Assembly: GCF_002575655.3 (NCBI RefSeq)
Contig: NC_053041.3
Coordinates: 377,501,054 to 377,565,053, forward strand
Length of the DNA: 64,000 bases
Direction of reading: 5' to 3'
Source: Aegilops tauschii subsp. strangulata
Lineage: Eukaryota; Streptophyta; Magnoliopsida; Poales; Poaceae
Each line of letters starts with the position of its first letter. Position 1 is the first letter of the stretch. The notes beneath the pieces are model-generated. The model did not search any database and was not told the origin of the DNA. It worked only from the letters and a program-made list of their open reading frames with translations. This document shows, piece by piece, positions 44,875 through 55,484 of this stretch. A program made the translations under genes and the position numbers.

Positions 44875-45225
44875 TTATTTACCGTGTTTTCTAGCAATGA
44901 AGTCTCTTTTATCATACCTTTTATTCTTAGGTTGTGGGTTATCAAGATCAACAGATGGTTCTATCTCAACATCATTATGTGGTTCTTTTTCATTTTTTGG
45001 TTGAGTATCTTCATGAACCTCATCATTATCTTTTTCATTATCACTAGGTGAGTGTTCATTACTTGACTGAGTTTCAGCATCAGAGATAGAAGTTTCATTA
45101 TCATTATCAGGAGGTTTTCCTATTTCAGGTTCACTAGAAGTATGCAAAGTCCTACCATTTTTCTTCTTCTTTTTCTTTCTAAGAGGACTAGGTGCATCAG
45201 TTAACTCTTTATGAATCTTGTTCAA
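44875..45225 (-). pseudogene. D gag C-terminal linker
   Basis: A hydrophilic minus-strand frame: KKKKKKNGRTLHTSSEPE, then a Ser/Asp/Glu/Asn-rich acidic tract and DKRDFIARKHGK. It overlaps the preceding frame (45209-45421) in a different phase. It is a low-complexity Gag tail with no enzyme motif. Confidence 0.65.
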
Positions 45226-45421
45226 TTCTTTTTGGGTGTCCCTCAGGATAAAGTGGTTCCTGAGTCATTTTACCTCCTCTAGTTGCAACTCTAACAGCAA
45301 AGTCATGCATATTATGATTCATTTCATCAAGCAATTCTCTTTGTGATTTAGCAACTTGTTCTAATTGAGTTTGAACAATAGAAGCAAGTTTTCCAACACC
45401 GCTAAACACCTCTAACATCAT
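45209..45421 (-). pseudogene. D gag, coiled-coil segment
   Basis: Minus-strand frame with VGKLASIVQTQLEQVAKSQ and LLDEMNHNMHDFAVR, probably a helix that follows ARLSDLLVRISNDV of the neighbouring frame. A short frameshift separates the two near 45410. Confidence 0.6.
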
Positions 45422-46872
45422 TTGAGATTCTAACTAACAAATCACTCAAGCGAGCAGTCATATTAGAATTATATTTCAATTGTTTCATAACATTTGCATT
45501 GAAGTGATCTTGTTTTCTAATATTTTTTTCAAACTCATAAAGGCATTGACTAGGATGCATATTGTGAGGATTGTCATTATCATTGAATTTCATTAGAGAA
45601 TTTACCTCTACCACCTTAGGCAGTGGTGGTGTATTAAGCCCATGTATTTCTTTAATAGGAGGTAAATTTTTAACATCCTCAACTTTAATAACTTTTTCCT
45701 TCATAGATTTCTTTGCCTCTTGAATATCTTCAGGACTGAGATATAATATACCCCTCTTCTTCGGAGTGGATTTAGGCAGTGGTTCAGGAAGAGTCCAGTC
45801 ATCATATTTTTTCAATATGTTATTCAATAATTCTTCAGCTTGTCCAACAGTTCGTTCCCTGAAAACACAACCAGCACAACTATCTAGGAAGTCCCTAGAA
45901 GCATCGGTTAGTCCATTACAGAAGATATCAGGTATTTCATTTTTCTTAAGAGGATGATCAGGCAAAGCATTAAGTAACTGGCAAAGCCTCCCCAAGCTCG
46001 TGGGAGACTCTCTTCTTCAGTTAGAACAAAGTTAAATATTTCCTGTAAGGCAGCTTGTTTCTTATGAGCAGGAAAATATTTTTCAGAGAAGTAATAAATC
46101 ATATCCTGGGGAGTACGCACACAACCAGGAGCAAGAGTATTGTACCAAGATTTAGCATCACCCTTTAATGAGAAAGGAAATAATTTGGTAATAAAGTAAT
46201 AACGGGTTTTCTCATCATGAGTAAAAAGGGTGGCTATGTCATTCAACTTAGTAAGATGTGCCACAACAGTTTCAGTTTCATAACCATGGAAAGGATCAGA
46301 TTCAACCAAAGTAATTAACTCTGGGTCGACAGAGAATTCATAATCCTTATCATCAATAAAGATAGGTGAAGTAGCAAACTTAGGATCACATTTCATTCTA
46401 GCATTCAGAGATTTTTCTTTATACTTGCATAATAATTTCTCTAGATCATCTCTATCCTTACAAGCAAGAATATCTCTAGTTGTCTCCTCATTCATAACAT
46501 AACCTTCTGGTACCTTAGTCAATTCATATCTAGGAAGGCTAGTTCTAGCAGGGGCTTTAGGAGTTTCAGTTTCAAGCTCATCATCAGATTCAACAACATC
46601 ATGTTGTATTACTCTAGCAATTTGTTCATCAAGAAATTCACCAAGTGGCACATCATCATTATCAAGCAAGGTACTAGCATCATCATAAGCATTATCCATA
46701 GCAGAAGTAGCATCATCAATACTTGCGACATATCAGAATTAATAGCATGTGGTGGTGTTGCAAGTTTACTCATAACAGAAGGTGAATCTAAAGCAGAACT
46801 GGATGGCGGTTCCTTACCTCCCCTCGTCCTTGAGGGAAAAATGTTAGTCTTTGGATCCTTCAGATTCTTCAT
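45402..46872 (-). pseudogene. D gag, main part, frameshifted
   Basis: Gag begins at ATG 46872 (MKNLKDPKTNIFPSRTRGG). The phase changes near 46720; the frame then runs from about 46699 to 45908 with LTKLNDIATLFTHDEK, FPFSLKGDAKSWYNTLAPG and MIYYFSEKYFPAHKKQ, the core retrotransposon Gag domain. Near 45995 another shift leads to GRLCQLLNALPDHPLKK and DIFCNGLTDASRDFLDSCA, continuing to 45402. At least two frameshifts. Gag would form the particle; this copy is dead. Confidence 0.85.
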
Positions 46873-46919
46873 AGTGATCAATTGATAATAATCCCAAGTG
46901 ACTCAACAAATATAGCAAT

Positions 46920-46950
46920 GCTCCCCGGCAACGGCACCGGAAAAAGGTCT
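46920..46950 (-). other. D primer binding site region
   Basis: On the minus strand the LTR end GGGTTATCA is followed by AGACCTTTTTCCGGTGCC and GTTGCCGGGGAG, the standard post-LTR sequence of these elements. Confidence 0.7.
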
Positions 46951-47913
46951 TGATAACCCACAAGTATAGGGGATCGCAACAGTTTTTGAGGGTAGAGTAT
47001 TCAACCAAATTTATAGATTCGACCCAAGGGGAGCCAAAGAATTTTTGAAGGTATTAGCATCTGAGTTGTCAATTCAACCACAGCTGGAGATTAATGATCT
47101 GCAGCAAGTAATCAGTAGCAAACTAATATGATAGTTTTGATAGTAGTGACAGCAGCAACGCTAACGGTAATAGTGATAGCAGTAATTTTGTAGCAAGTCT
47201 AACAGTGATGATAGCAGTAGTAACTTAGCAGAAACAATATAGGATAAATTCGTAGGCATTGGATCGGTGAGTTGTTGGATGATATTCATCATCAGACAGT
47301 TATAACCTAGGGCGATACGGTACTAGCTCCACTTTATCGATATAATGTAGGCATGTATTCCGTAAATAGTCATACTTGCTTATGGAAAGAACTTGCATGA
47401 CATCTTTTGTCCTACCCTCCCATGGCAGCGGGGTCCGTATTGGAAACTAAGGGATATTAAAGGCCTCCTTTTAATAGAGAACCGGAACAAAGCATTAACA
47501 CAAAGTGAATACATGAACTCCTCAAACTACGGTCATCACCGGGAGTGGGCCCGACTATTGTCACTCCGGGGTTGCCGGATCATAACACGTAGTAGGTGAC
47601 TATAACTTGCAAGATCAGATCTAAAACATGGATATAATGATGATAACATAAACGGTTCAGATCTGAGTTCATGGCACCCAGGCCCAAAGTGACAAACATT
47701 AAGCATAGCAAAGTCATAGCAACATCAATCTAAGAACATAGTGGATACTAGGGATCAAGCCCAAACAAAACTAACTTGATTACATGATGACTCTCATCAA
47801 ACTCCTCACCGTCTAGCGAGCCTATGAAGGAATTACTCACTCCCGGTGGGGAGCATCATGGAATTGGCGATGGAGAAGGGGTTGGTGATGACGAAGAACG
47901 AAGATCCCCCTCT
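46951..47913 (-). repeat. D truncated LTR
   Basis: It matches the complete LTR from its inner end to about 39815 and then stops at GATCCCCCTCT, so ~450 bp of the outer part are missing. The join is directly to B's antisense gene. Confidence 0.85.
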
Positions 47914-48769
47914 CCCGGCCAGCTCATTCTGGGCGGCCTCTGCAGCTTTGGCGGCATCGACGACTTCCTTCAACTTGCCGGCATGATCCAGGACCAGAGT
48001 GTCGAGTGTGTCCTTATGCTTTTGCTCCAGCTCCTGTGTCCATTGCGCGACAAATTTTTTCACTTCTTCATCCTTGCCGCGGAGCTTGGCGGCAAGTGTC
48101 CCCTCGCGAGCAGCAAGGTCCTCTTCTTGAGCGTCGAGCAGGACCCGACACTCCCTTAGTTGGGCGTCGCTCTTGGCGGCCTGTGCAGCGTCCTCCTCCC
48201 GTGCCTTCTCAACATCGGACTTCTTTAGGAGGAGCTTCTTCCAATGATGGCTCAGCTGCTCCTTGCTAGTCCTCAGCTCCTGTCGGGCCTCGGCGAACCA
48301 GACCTGCATCTGCTCAACGCGCTTTTGGAAGTCCGCCTCTGCCGCATCAACAACCACTGCCCTGGAGTCCAGTTTCTCCTTGCGGGCACGATGAAGCGCC
48401 TGGAGCTTCTCAAAGTTGCTGCTCATGGCTTGGAGGAGCTGGTCTTTCTTGGAACCGATGATGCTAGCGCTCAGCTTGTCGACAACTTGAGCCCGGTGGC
48501 AGCAATGTCTTCTTCGTCCAACCCCCCCCCCTCAGTTGGCGCTCCGGTGCTTGCCGTCCTCGGGATGCTGACGAACAGATTGTCGCAAATCTTCAGATAT
48601 CTGCTTGAGGTGGGGGCTTTGGAAGTTGATGGTCGGTCCTCGACCACCGTCTCCCCGATGGCCGAGGACTCCGGGACCGATGTAGCGCCAGGCGCTCCTG
48701 CGGCAGGAATGTCGTCAGTTCGGTCGCCGGCCTCCTTGCCGGCCTCCCCGGCAGACCCCTTGGTGGCCT

Positions 48770-48895
48770 CCTCACGCGCGTCCTTGGCGGCCTCGTCGGC
48801 AGCGACCTTGACGGCCTCGTCCGCAGCGACCTTGGCGGCCTCGTCGGCAGCAACCTTGGCGGCTTCGGTGGCAGTGTCCTTGGCGATGCCCTCGA
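48770..48895 (-). repeat. ~30-bp tandem repeat coding (K)VAADEA in the antisense gene
   Basis: Four to five copies of GGCGGCCTCGTCGGCAGCGA-type sequence, on the minus strand coding repeated KVAADEAA. The period of about ten codons keeps the helix in frame. Confidence 0.75.
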
Positions 48896-49469
48896 TGGTG
48901 GCGTCAACACCATCTGATCCGCCAAGGGGAGATCTGAAAGCCAAGGAGGAGAAACAAGATTGAAGCTCAAAGCAAATAAAAAAGGGAAAATATCGCACTG
49001 GGAAAGTGACAAGTGACAAGGAAGCAGGTGGCTTTCCTGTGACGAGCTGTGGAGGGGTGGTTCCCTCCCTGACAACACTCGTCGCCGGAATGGATCTGCC
49101 GGCGCCTGTGCTCGCCGGCTCTTCCTCCACGCGCGCGGGCTCGGCGGTGGAAGCCCTTGCCGGGGACCCCTCCCTGGGTGGTATAGTTGACGGAGGCGGC
49201 ATGTCGGGGGTGGCCCTCAGTGGCTCCTCCTATTTCCTGTCTTCTCCTGCAAACCCGACAAGGTTAGCAGTAAAGATACACACCCCGACGCTCGCCAGCG
49301 GGAAGTGAGTAACGGGCTCATGCTGGGGGCCGGGTTGGGGGCTGCGTCGTGGGCTGGGATTCAGGCTGATCGTGATTGCCTCCGGCGCACCTGAGGTGCC
49401 TGCCGGGGGCTCCTCGCCCGTCGAGGTCTTGGCCTTCTTCGCATCCTCTGCACCAGTGTTTTCATGTCT

Positions 49470-49555
49470 CTACGGGAACAAGTCAGGGTCAGATCAAGTC
49501 AGACAAGGTAGCAAAACAGGAACTCAGGAGATGAAGAAAGCAGTGAGGCACTTAC
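49470..49555 (-). other. Candidate intron in the antisense gene
   Basis: On the minus strand, GATGA/GTAAGTGCC at the 5' side and TTCCCGTAG at the 3' side, with a T/C-rich interior, 86 bp. The flanks have coding composition and the interior does not. Confidence 0.45.
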
Positions 49556-51188
49556 TCATCTTCTTCTTCTGGCCTCTTTTCCCTCCTCGGGCTAAAAGAA
49601 GGGAGGTCGAAGTCGGCCTCTGGTATGGTGTCCGTGCGAGGGGGTGAAGATGGAGACTTGGGCCGCTTTGCCATGGTAGAGGCGGCGGCCGCCGCTTCCC
49701 TTGCTGCCGCGGCCGTGCGCCTCGTCTGGCACACAGGTTGCGGCTGGGCCTCTTGCCGCTCCGCGGCCTTGCCGGCCGCCCCCTTGGCGGGGACCTCTTC
49801 GTGCAAGGAGGCTTGCCGGACTGGCTCGATAGAGCCAACCCGCTGAAGGACGCGTTTCTTCTTCCCCGGGACTGGGGGCTCCTCATGCGGCTCCTCTTCA
49901 TCTGTCTCCGGCTATCTCCTCGGCAGAAGGGCCCCTGGCAGCGGTGCCACTGTGCTCCCCAACAGGCTCCTCCTGCCCGTCAAAGTCTTCCTCTATGCCG
50001 GCCTCGTCTTCCCGGAAGCCGACGCTGCTGGCCTCCTCAGCAAGGGCTACCTTTTCCACCCTGCTAGCGATGTACGCCACCTCCTCGTAAGTGGTGGGGC
50101 GGATGAGCTGCGTTTCTTCCCGAATGGCCCTCTCCGACAAGTTTTCGAAGAACTTTTGCACCCGCTTCGCATCTGGCTCGGCCCAGGTCTGATCAAGGCC
50201 ATGGGCGTTGAACACCGGCATTATGGCGATGATGGAGGTCAGGGCGGAGTTGTTGCACAAGGGGATCACGCCCGCCGGCAACCTTAGCGGCTTGTCGGCC
50301 TTCTCGGTCTTGTCGGCCTTGAGGTGAAACAACTTTTGGCAGAGAGCCGCATGCTGCATCACCTTGTTCAGGCCGGGGCGCAGCCTCATGATGTATGCCG
50401 CGTTGCGGTACTCCCAAGCTAGCCTCCCCTTGTTGTGCAGAGGGGCGATGCGGCGGCGGAGAAAGTTGGGCCCAATCATCTCGAGTGTGAGTCCGGCAGC
50501 CTTGAGGCGAAGAATTCTGGTGGTTGCAGCTGCGAGCTTCCCGTCTTGAGGATCGAGGTTGCCCCAATTGCCGCCACAGACCAGTTTCGTCTGTCGGGGC
50601 ATACAGAATGGTTGCGGGTCCTTCTCCATAATCCAACACCAGTTGTGCCGCCATTCATCCCACTTCTCCTTGTGGGTCCCATATGGGTACGTCTTCTTGC
50701 TCAAGGCCCTCGGGATCTAGGTGACGCAGCCAGAAAGGATCCCTCCTAGCTGGATGCGGGGGACGAAGTAGTGGCGGAAGAGCGCCGTGATGGGGACCAC
50801 CCCGGCAAATTTCTCGCAGAGGTGGGCGAAGGTGGCCATACATGCCACAACATTCGCCGTGAAGTCCAAGAGATGGAAGCCGAAGGTGTACATGATATCG
50901 ATGATGAAATCCGAAAGGGGGGGCAGAGCCCGCAGTAGAAGTAATCAACAAAGAAAGGGAATTTATCTGGGGTGGGCTCGGCGCGAGAAGCTTGGATGAC
51001 ATGGGTGGCCGGGTGCCCCGTGGTCTCTCCCCCCACATGCACATGTACCGGTCCTTGAGCGCGCACGCGTAGAGCATCGGAGCAAAGACGACGTGCTCCC
51101 TCTGCATCTTCACCAGCTCGCTCTCCGGCACCTCTTCCGCCTCGCTCGCCTTGGACGCTCCCTTGACCTTGCTCGTTTTGGGTGCCAT

Positions 51189-51584
51189 AGCAGCCGAGGG
51201 AGGGTGGGGGATCGAGAGCGGTGAGGGCACGGCGGCGGCGAACGGAGGAGGAAGCTCTGGTTTGGGCTCGAGGAAGAAGGAGAGGACGATGGTTCCTAGA
51301 TTGGAATGGGCGAAAGGGGTAAATGAGCAGCGCCCCTGCGGATTCCTCTTTCTATGGGGAAGGCGCTGGGCTGCCTCTTTACTGTTCGATGTGAAGGCAT
51401 TTTCGCAGACGTGCTGCGACCATTCCGCACACGACCTCCACGCCGCGCACTCAATGCGGATCATGGGGAAGCGCAGCAGACGAGATGATTACAGTAGTTG
51501 ACCCCTGCCATGCGTGCCCGCGCACTGTTTGGGCCTGGCTCAACGATGCTTCGCACTCGTGTATGGCCCAGGCCCAGGGGCTCC
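51189..51584 (-). promoter_or_regulatory. Upstream region of the antisense gene and end of B internal sequence
   Basis: About 400 bp between the antisense ATG and the 3' LTR. On the minus strand it is the only place for the promoter, unless the LTR acts in both directions. No clear TATA box is seen. On the plus strand the last bases (CCCAGGCCCAGGGGCTCC) are the polypurine tract of B. Confidence 0.4.
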
Positions 51585-52592
51585 TGTCGGTGTACTAAAG
51601 TTTGGGCCCTTCGGTACCCCTTACTTGTGAACGGGCAGTTGTAGCCGCACCTGCAGCAAGGCTTGACGGGGGCATCTAGAGGCAAAATACAAGATGACCA
51701 AGACAACATCCAAGCCAGTAACTAGAGAGCGGAAGACAAGTTGGACCCCCGGCAAGATCCTTGTCGGGACGGCTCGCGAAGCGCCAGGGCAAGATCCTTG
51801 CCAAGACGGCTTGCAGAGCACTGACAAGACCACCACCCTTGAGGTTGAGAGCTCTGAAACCATCGACAATGTCAAGAGCAAGACCTAGGGGCGCCTGCGT
51901 GGTGGCATCCAGATCTTTGTGAAGACCAGAAAGCAAAGTTCCTAGCAAGGTTCTTGCCGGGGACGATTGCGAGGCAACGACAAGGCTTGCGCATGACAAG
52001 GCTCCACCGCCCTGCCACCGTTCCAGCAGAACAACTTGCCTGCCAACTAGGTAAGCACGTACATGGCGGCATGCAGATCTTTGTGAAGATCCTGCCATCG
52101 CTCCAGTGCAGCGGCTAGCCAGTCAGTTTGGCGTTGCATGCCTCGTCATCCTGGATGCGTGCAAGATGGGGTGAGGCAGTGACGGATGGGACGGGCTCTG
52201 TTTCCGTCCCCAATAAAGTTGGAGGACACGTAAGCATCGCATTTAATGCATTTGTTCTAAGACATTAGTGATAAGCACATGCACTGTAGCACTTTACACC
52301 TCCTGGGTGCCTGCACGCCACTGTGGTAGCCCCTTTGTATAAAAGGAGGCCTGGGGCGATGCAGGAAGGGACTTTTGGACTTTCCGGCCCAGTTTGCATG
52401 CGTAGCAGCTAGCCGAAGCTCAAGAACACTAAATATACACTAAAAGTAGGACTAGGGTTTTACGCTTCTTAGCGGCCCGAGCCTAGGTAAAAATCCCTCG
52501 TGTTGATCGTTAGATCTGCTCTTTGCGCACCCCTCTTCCCTGCAAACCGTAGAAGGGATCCACATGATCCCATAGGTGTCGTTTCCCCGACA
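51585..52592 (+). repeat. Element B 3' LTR
   Basis: 1008 bp, TGTCGGTGTACTAAAG to TTTCCCCGACA. Complete, and the reference for the damaged 5' LTR. Contains several CTTGCCGG/CCGGCAAG words. Confidence 0.93.
52338..52344 (+). promoter_or_regulatory. TATA box of element B 3' LTR
   Basis: TATAAAA in TTGTATAAAAGGAGGCC, as in the 5' LTR. Confidence 0.6.
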
Positions 52593-52689
52593 AAACTTCA
52601 TAAAGATAATCTAGTGAACTCGATTCACTAGCACTTGGTTCATCCTAATTGGATCTTTTAAAAAGATTAGCGAGTGGATGAGGATCCAT
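52593..52689 (-). pseudogene. E gag start fragment
   Basis: From ATG 52689 the minus strand reads MDPHPLANLFKRSN, then an in-frame stop, then a Ser/Glu-rich stretch to the B junction. It is a gag N-terminus by position only, too short for domain assignment. Confidence 0.5.
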
Positions 52690-52924
52690 ATCAATAAAAC
52701 TTTATCAAGCGAAGATGCAAGCATATAGAAGGCACATGGGAACACAAGCAAAGATAGCAAACAAAATATCGAACGAGAAAAAGGTGAACGGAAAAGAGGG
52801 CGAGTAAAAAGGCAAATTTTGTGAAGTGGGGGAGATGAAAACGAGAGGCAAATGGCAAATAATATAAATTGCAAGGATATGAGATTTGTGACTAGGAACC
52901 TGATAGATGTTGATGATGTCTCCC

Positions 52925-52949
52925 CGGCAACGGCACCAGAAATTCCTTT
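52925..52949 (-). other. E primer binding site region
   Basis: Minus strand AAGGAATTTCTGGTGCCGTT and GCCGGGGA follow the LTR end. Confidence 0.7.
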
Positions 52950-54557
52950 TGATGTCGCTTGAAACTGCGTCGATATTTCCCCAAAGAGGAAGGGATGATG
53001 CAGTACAGATATGGTAGGTATTTCCCGTCAGTTGTGAAACCAAGGTATCATCTAGTAGGAGAACCAAGCAACACTATGTAAAACGGTACTTGCACACAAA
53101 GAACAAATACTTCCAACCCGACGCGTATGAGGGGTTGGCAATCCCTGTTCGGGTAACGGCGCCAGGAATTGTCAAGTTGACGGGATAACAATTGTGGTAG
53201 ATTGGATAAATAGGTATCGATAAAATGGAAAATAAAAGATGCAAGTAAAAAGTGCAGGAAGGTATTCTTGGGTTTTTGGAATAATAGATCTGAAAACAAA
53301 AGCAAATAAAAATAGATCTCAAAGCAAATAATAGATCGGAAAGCAAATATGATAAAGATTAGACTCGGGGGCCGTAGATTTCACTAGTGGCTTCTCTCAA
53401 GAAATATCACACGGTGGGAAACAAATTACTGTTGGGCAATTGATATAAAATCGAATAGTTATGATGATATCCAAGGCAATGATCAATATATATGCATCAT
53501 GTCCAAGATTAGTAGACCGACTCCTGCCTGCATCTACTGCTATTACTCCACACATCGACCGCTATCCAGCATGCATCTAGTGTATTAAGTTCATGAAAAA
53601 ATGGAGTAATGCAATAAGGATGACATGTTGTAGACGAGATCTATTCATGTAGGAACAGCCCCCATCTCGTTATCGTTAATACCAACGATACATGCGTGTC
53701 TTGCTGCCCCTTCTATCACTCGAAAAGAACACCGCAAGATCGAACCCATCACATAGCACCTCTTCCCATGGCAAGAAAAATCGATCTAGTCGGCCTAACT
53801 AAACCAAAGATTCGAAGAAGAAATATGAAGCTATAAATAATCATGCATATAAGAGATCAAAGAAGACTCAAATAATATACATGGATATAGACCTGATAAA
53901 AAACTCAAAGTTCATCGGATCCCATCAAACACATCACAAAAGAGTTACGTCAAATAGATCTCCAAGAGACCATTGTATTGAGAATCAAAAGAGAGAGAGA
54001 GGAAGCCATCTAGCTACTACCTATGGACCCGTAGGTCTATGGTGAACTACTCACGCATCATCGGAGAGGCACCAATGAGGATGATGAACCCCTCCGTGAT
54101 GGTATTTAGATTGGATCTCGTGGTTCTGGAACTTGCGGCGGATGGAATCGTGTTTCGTCGACTCCCCTAGGGTTTTTGGAATATTTGGGTATTTATAGGG
54201 CGAAGAGCCGATGTGGGATGCCACCAAGGTGGGCACAGCCCATCTGGGCGCGCCTGGGCCTCCAGGCGCGCCCTGGTGGGTTGTGCCCCTTCGGGCTCCC
54301 CTTTGGTACTTCTTTGGCCCACTGGGTGTCTTCTGGTCCAAAGAAAATCTCCAGAAAGTTTCGCTGCGTTTGGACTCCGTTTAGTATTGATTTTCTGCGA
54401 AGTAAAAAACAAGCAAAAAACAACAACTGGCACTGGGCACAATGTCAATAGGTTAGTCCGAATAAATGAACAAAGTTACTATAAAATTATTGTAAAACAT
54501 CCAAGAATGATAATATAGCAGCATGGAACAATAAAAAATTATAGATACGTTGGAGAC
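52950..54557 (-). repeat. E 5' LTR, lacking the outermost bases
   Basis: About 1608 bp, related to F's LTR (60245-61816) reversed. On the plus strand it ends GATACGTTGGAGAC where GTATCA should follow, and then jumps to unrelated sequence. Confidence 0.85.
54190..54197 (-). promoter_or_regulatory. TATA box of E LTR
   Basis: On the minus strand CGCCCTATAAATACCC; the same context occurs in F at 60615. Confidence 0.65.
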
Positions 54558-54797
54558 CCCAGTTATGTTGAAATTACCTCTCGTTATGTTGAGATTGCTA
54601 TTGTTTCTTTTTTCTTCCTCGCATAAGCTAGTTTTTGCTTGTCTTGATAATTTGTTTGCATGTAAAATGCCTATGCATAGGAAGTATGTTAGACTTAATT
54701 TTTTTTCACATGATGCTCTCTTCGTGTTTCAATTCCTATCTTTCATGTGAGCATCATTAAAATCATAAACGCCTAGCTAAAAGCCTTTAAAGAGAAG

Positions 54798-54832
54798 CGC
54801 TTGTTGGGAGACAACCCAATATTTTTATTTTT
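54798..54832 (+). repeat. GCGCTTGTTGGGAGxCAACCC block in G
   Basis: A short hairpin-capable block (TTGGGAG..CAACCCAA) conserved in A (7203-7230, reversed), N (23148-23175, reversed) and F (63222-63246). Confidence 0.75.
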
Positions 54833-55387
54833 TGTTTTGATGAGTACACACAATATTACCTCTATAGTAATTGTTTTTTACCGTTTTAATTAGTGTTTGT
54901 GCCAAGTAAGACCTTTGGGATGTCATGGTGATAGTTGATTTGATCTTGCTGAAAAACAAAAACTTTTGTGCTCATTGCCAGAATTTCAGAAAATCACATA
55001 AGCGTGCTTTTGATCTGAATTTTTTACACAAGATTGATATGCAAATTGCCTAGATTTGCCTAAGTTTACAGAAGTTTTGGAGTTACAGAAGTATACAAAG
55101 TTTCTAGATTACTACAGACTGTTCTGTTTTTGACAGATTTTTTTTCTATGTGTTGTTTGCTTATTTTGATGAATCTATGGGTTGTATCGGGTGGTATAAA
55201 CCATGCAGAAGTTGGAATACAATAGATATAACACCGATATAAATTTAGAACGAGTTCACAACAGTACCTAAAGTGGTGATTTGCTTTATTGTACTAACAG
55301 ATCTTACGAGTTTTCTGTTGAGTTTTGTGTTGTGAATTTTTCATGTTTTGGGTAAAGATTTGATGGACTATGGAATAAGGAGTGGCA

Positions 55388-55484
55388 AGAGCCTAAGCTT
55401 GGGGATGCAGAAGGCACCCCAAGTTAATATTCAAGGGACCCCAAGCATCTAAGCTTGGGGATGCCCCGGATGGCATCCCCTCTT
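55388..55484 (+). repeat. GGGGATGCC module in G
   Basis: AAGCTTGGGGATGC twice around GGCACCCCAAGTT, then CCCGGATGGCATCCCC. Matches the modules of A, N and F. Confidence 0.8.

Larger units (their letters stand above)
38707..47913 (-). mobile_element. Element D: Athila-like Gypsy element with chimeric ends, minus strand
   Basis: On the minus strand the order is: partial LTR (47913-46951), primer site, gag, protease, second gene, 3' non-coding region, polypurine tract, full LTR (40259-38847), then again primer site and the first codons of gag (to 38707). So internal sequence continues beyond the second LTR. CCCGG flanks both sides (38702-38706 and 47914-47918). RT, RNase H and integrase are absent. 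It interrupts B's antisense gene. Confidence 0.85.
47914..51188 (-). pseudogene. Element B antisense gene (gypsy-type transposon protein with coiled coil)
   Basis: It starts at ATG 51188 (MAPKTSKVKGASKASEAEE) on the strand opposite gag-pol. After two frame changes between 51060 and 50700 come KWDEWRHNWCWIMEKDPQPF and LRRRIAPLHNKGRLAWEYRN and a helical region to 49898. I recognise this N-terminal block as the 'putative gypsy type transposon' family; its function is unknown. The middle is Lys/Pro/Ala-rich. A likely 86-bp intron lies at 49470-49555 (donor GTAAGT, acceptor CGTAG). KVAADEA repeats (48775-48890) and a long coiled coil follow, from 48426 on (QKRVEQMQVWFAEARQEL, EVKKFVAQWTQELEQKHKD), cut by D at 47913. 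The last part is at 38706-38572. Confidence 0.65.
7405..52592 (+). mobile_element. Element B: Gypsy LTR retrotransposon with antisense gene, split by four insertions
   Basis: B runs in pieces: 7405-8002, 15643-18851, 25796-29724, 38449-38706 and 47914-52592. The 3' LTR (51585-52592) opens TGTCGG and closes CCGACA. The 5' LTR keeps only its last ~600 bp and is split by R. Internal order is primer site at 15650, gag, protease, RT (split by N), RNase H and integrase ending at 29027, then a 3' region with a minus-strand gene (51188 to about 38572) split by D, with C inserted just beyond its end. RT before integrase gives Gypsy, and an antisense gene in the 3' region recalls Grande/Tat-type elements. 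No target duplication could be found because the 5' LTR has lost its start. Confidence 0.85.
52593..54557 (-). mobile_element. Element E: 5' end of an Athila-like Gypsy element, minus strand
   Basis: On the minus strand: LTR (54557-52950), primer site (GGTGCCGTTGCCGGGGA), a leader very like that of F, and the first codons of a gag, cut at 52593 by B. It has the same orientation as A on the other side of B. A plus E therefore probably form one element into which B inserted. The outermost ~6 bp of the LTR are missing at 54557. Confidence 0.8.

Noticed and set aside
48244..48963. Plus-strand frame rich in Ala/Ser opposite the antisense gene
   Set aside because: It mirrors the KVAADEA coiled-coil frame on the minus strand, which has domain continuity on both sides.
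52611..53346. Leu/Phe-rich minus-strand frames resembling membrane proteins
   Set aside because: They cover the leader and LTR of E, and the composition comes from T/C-rich leader sequence.
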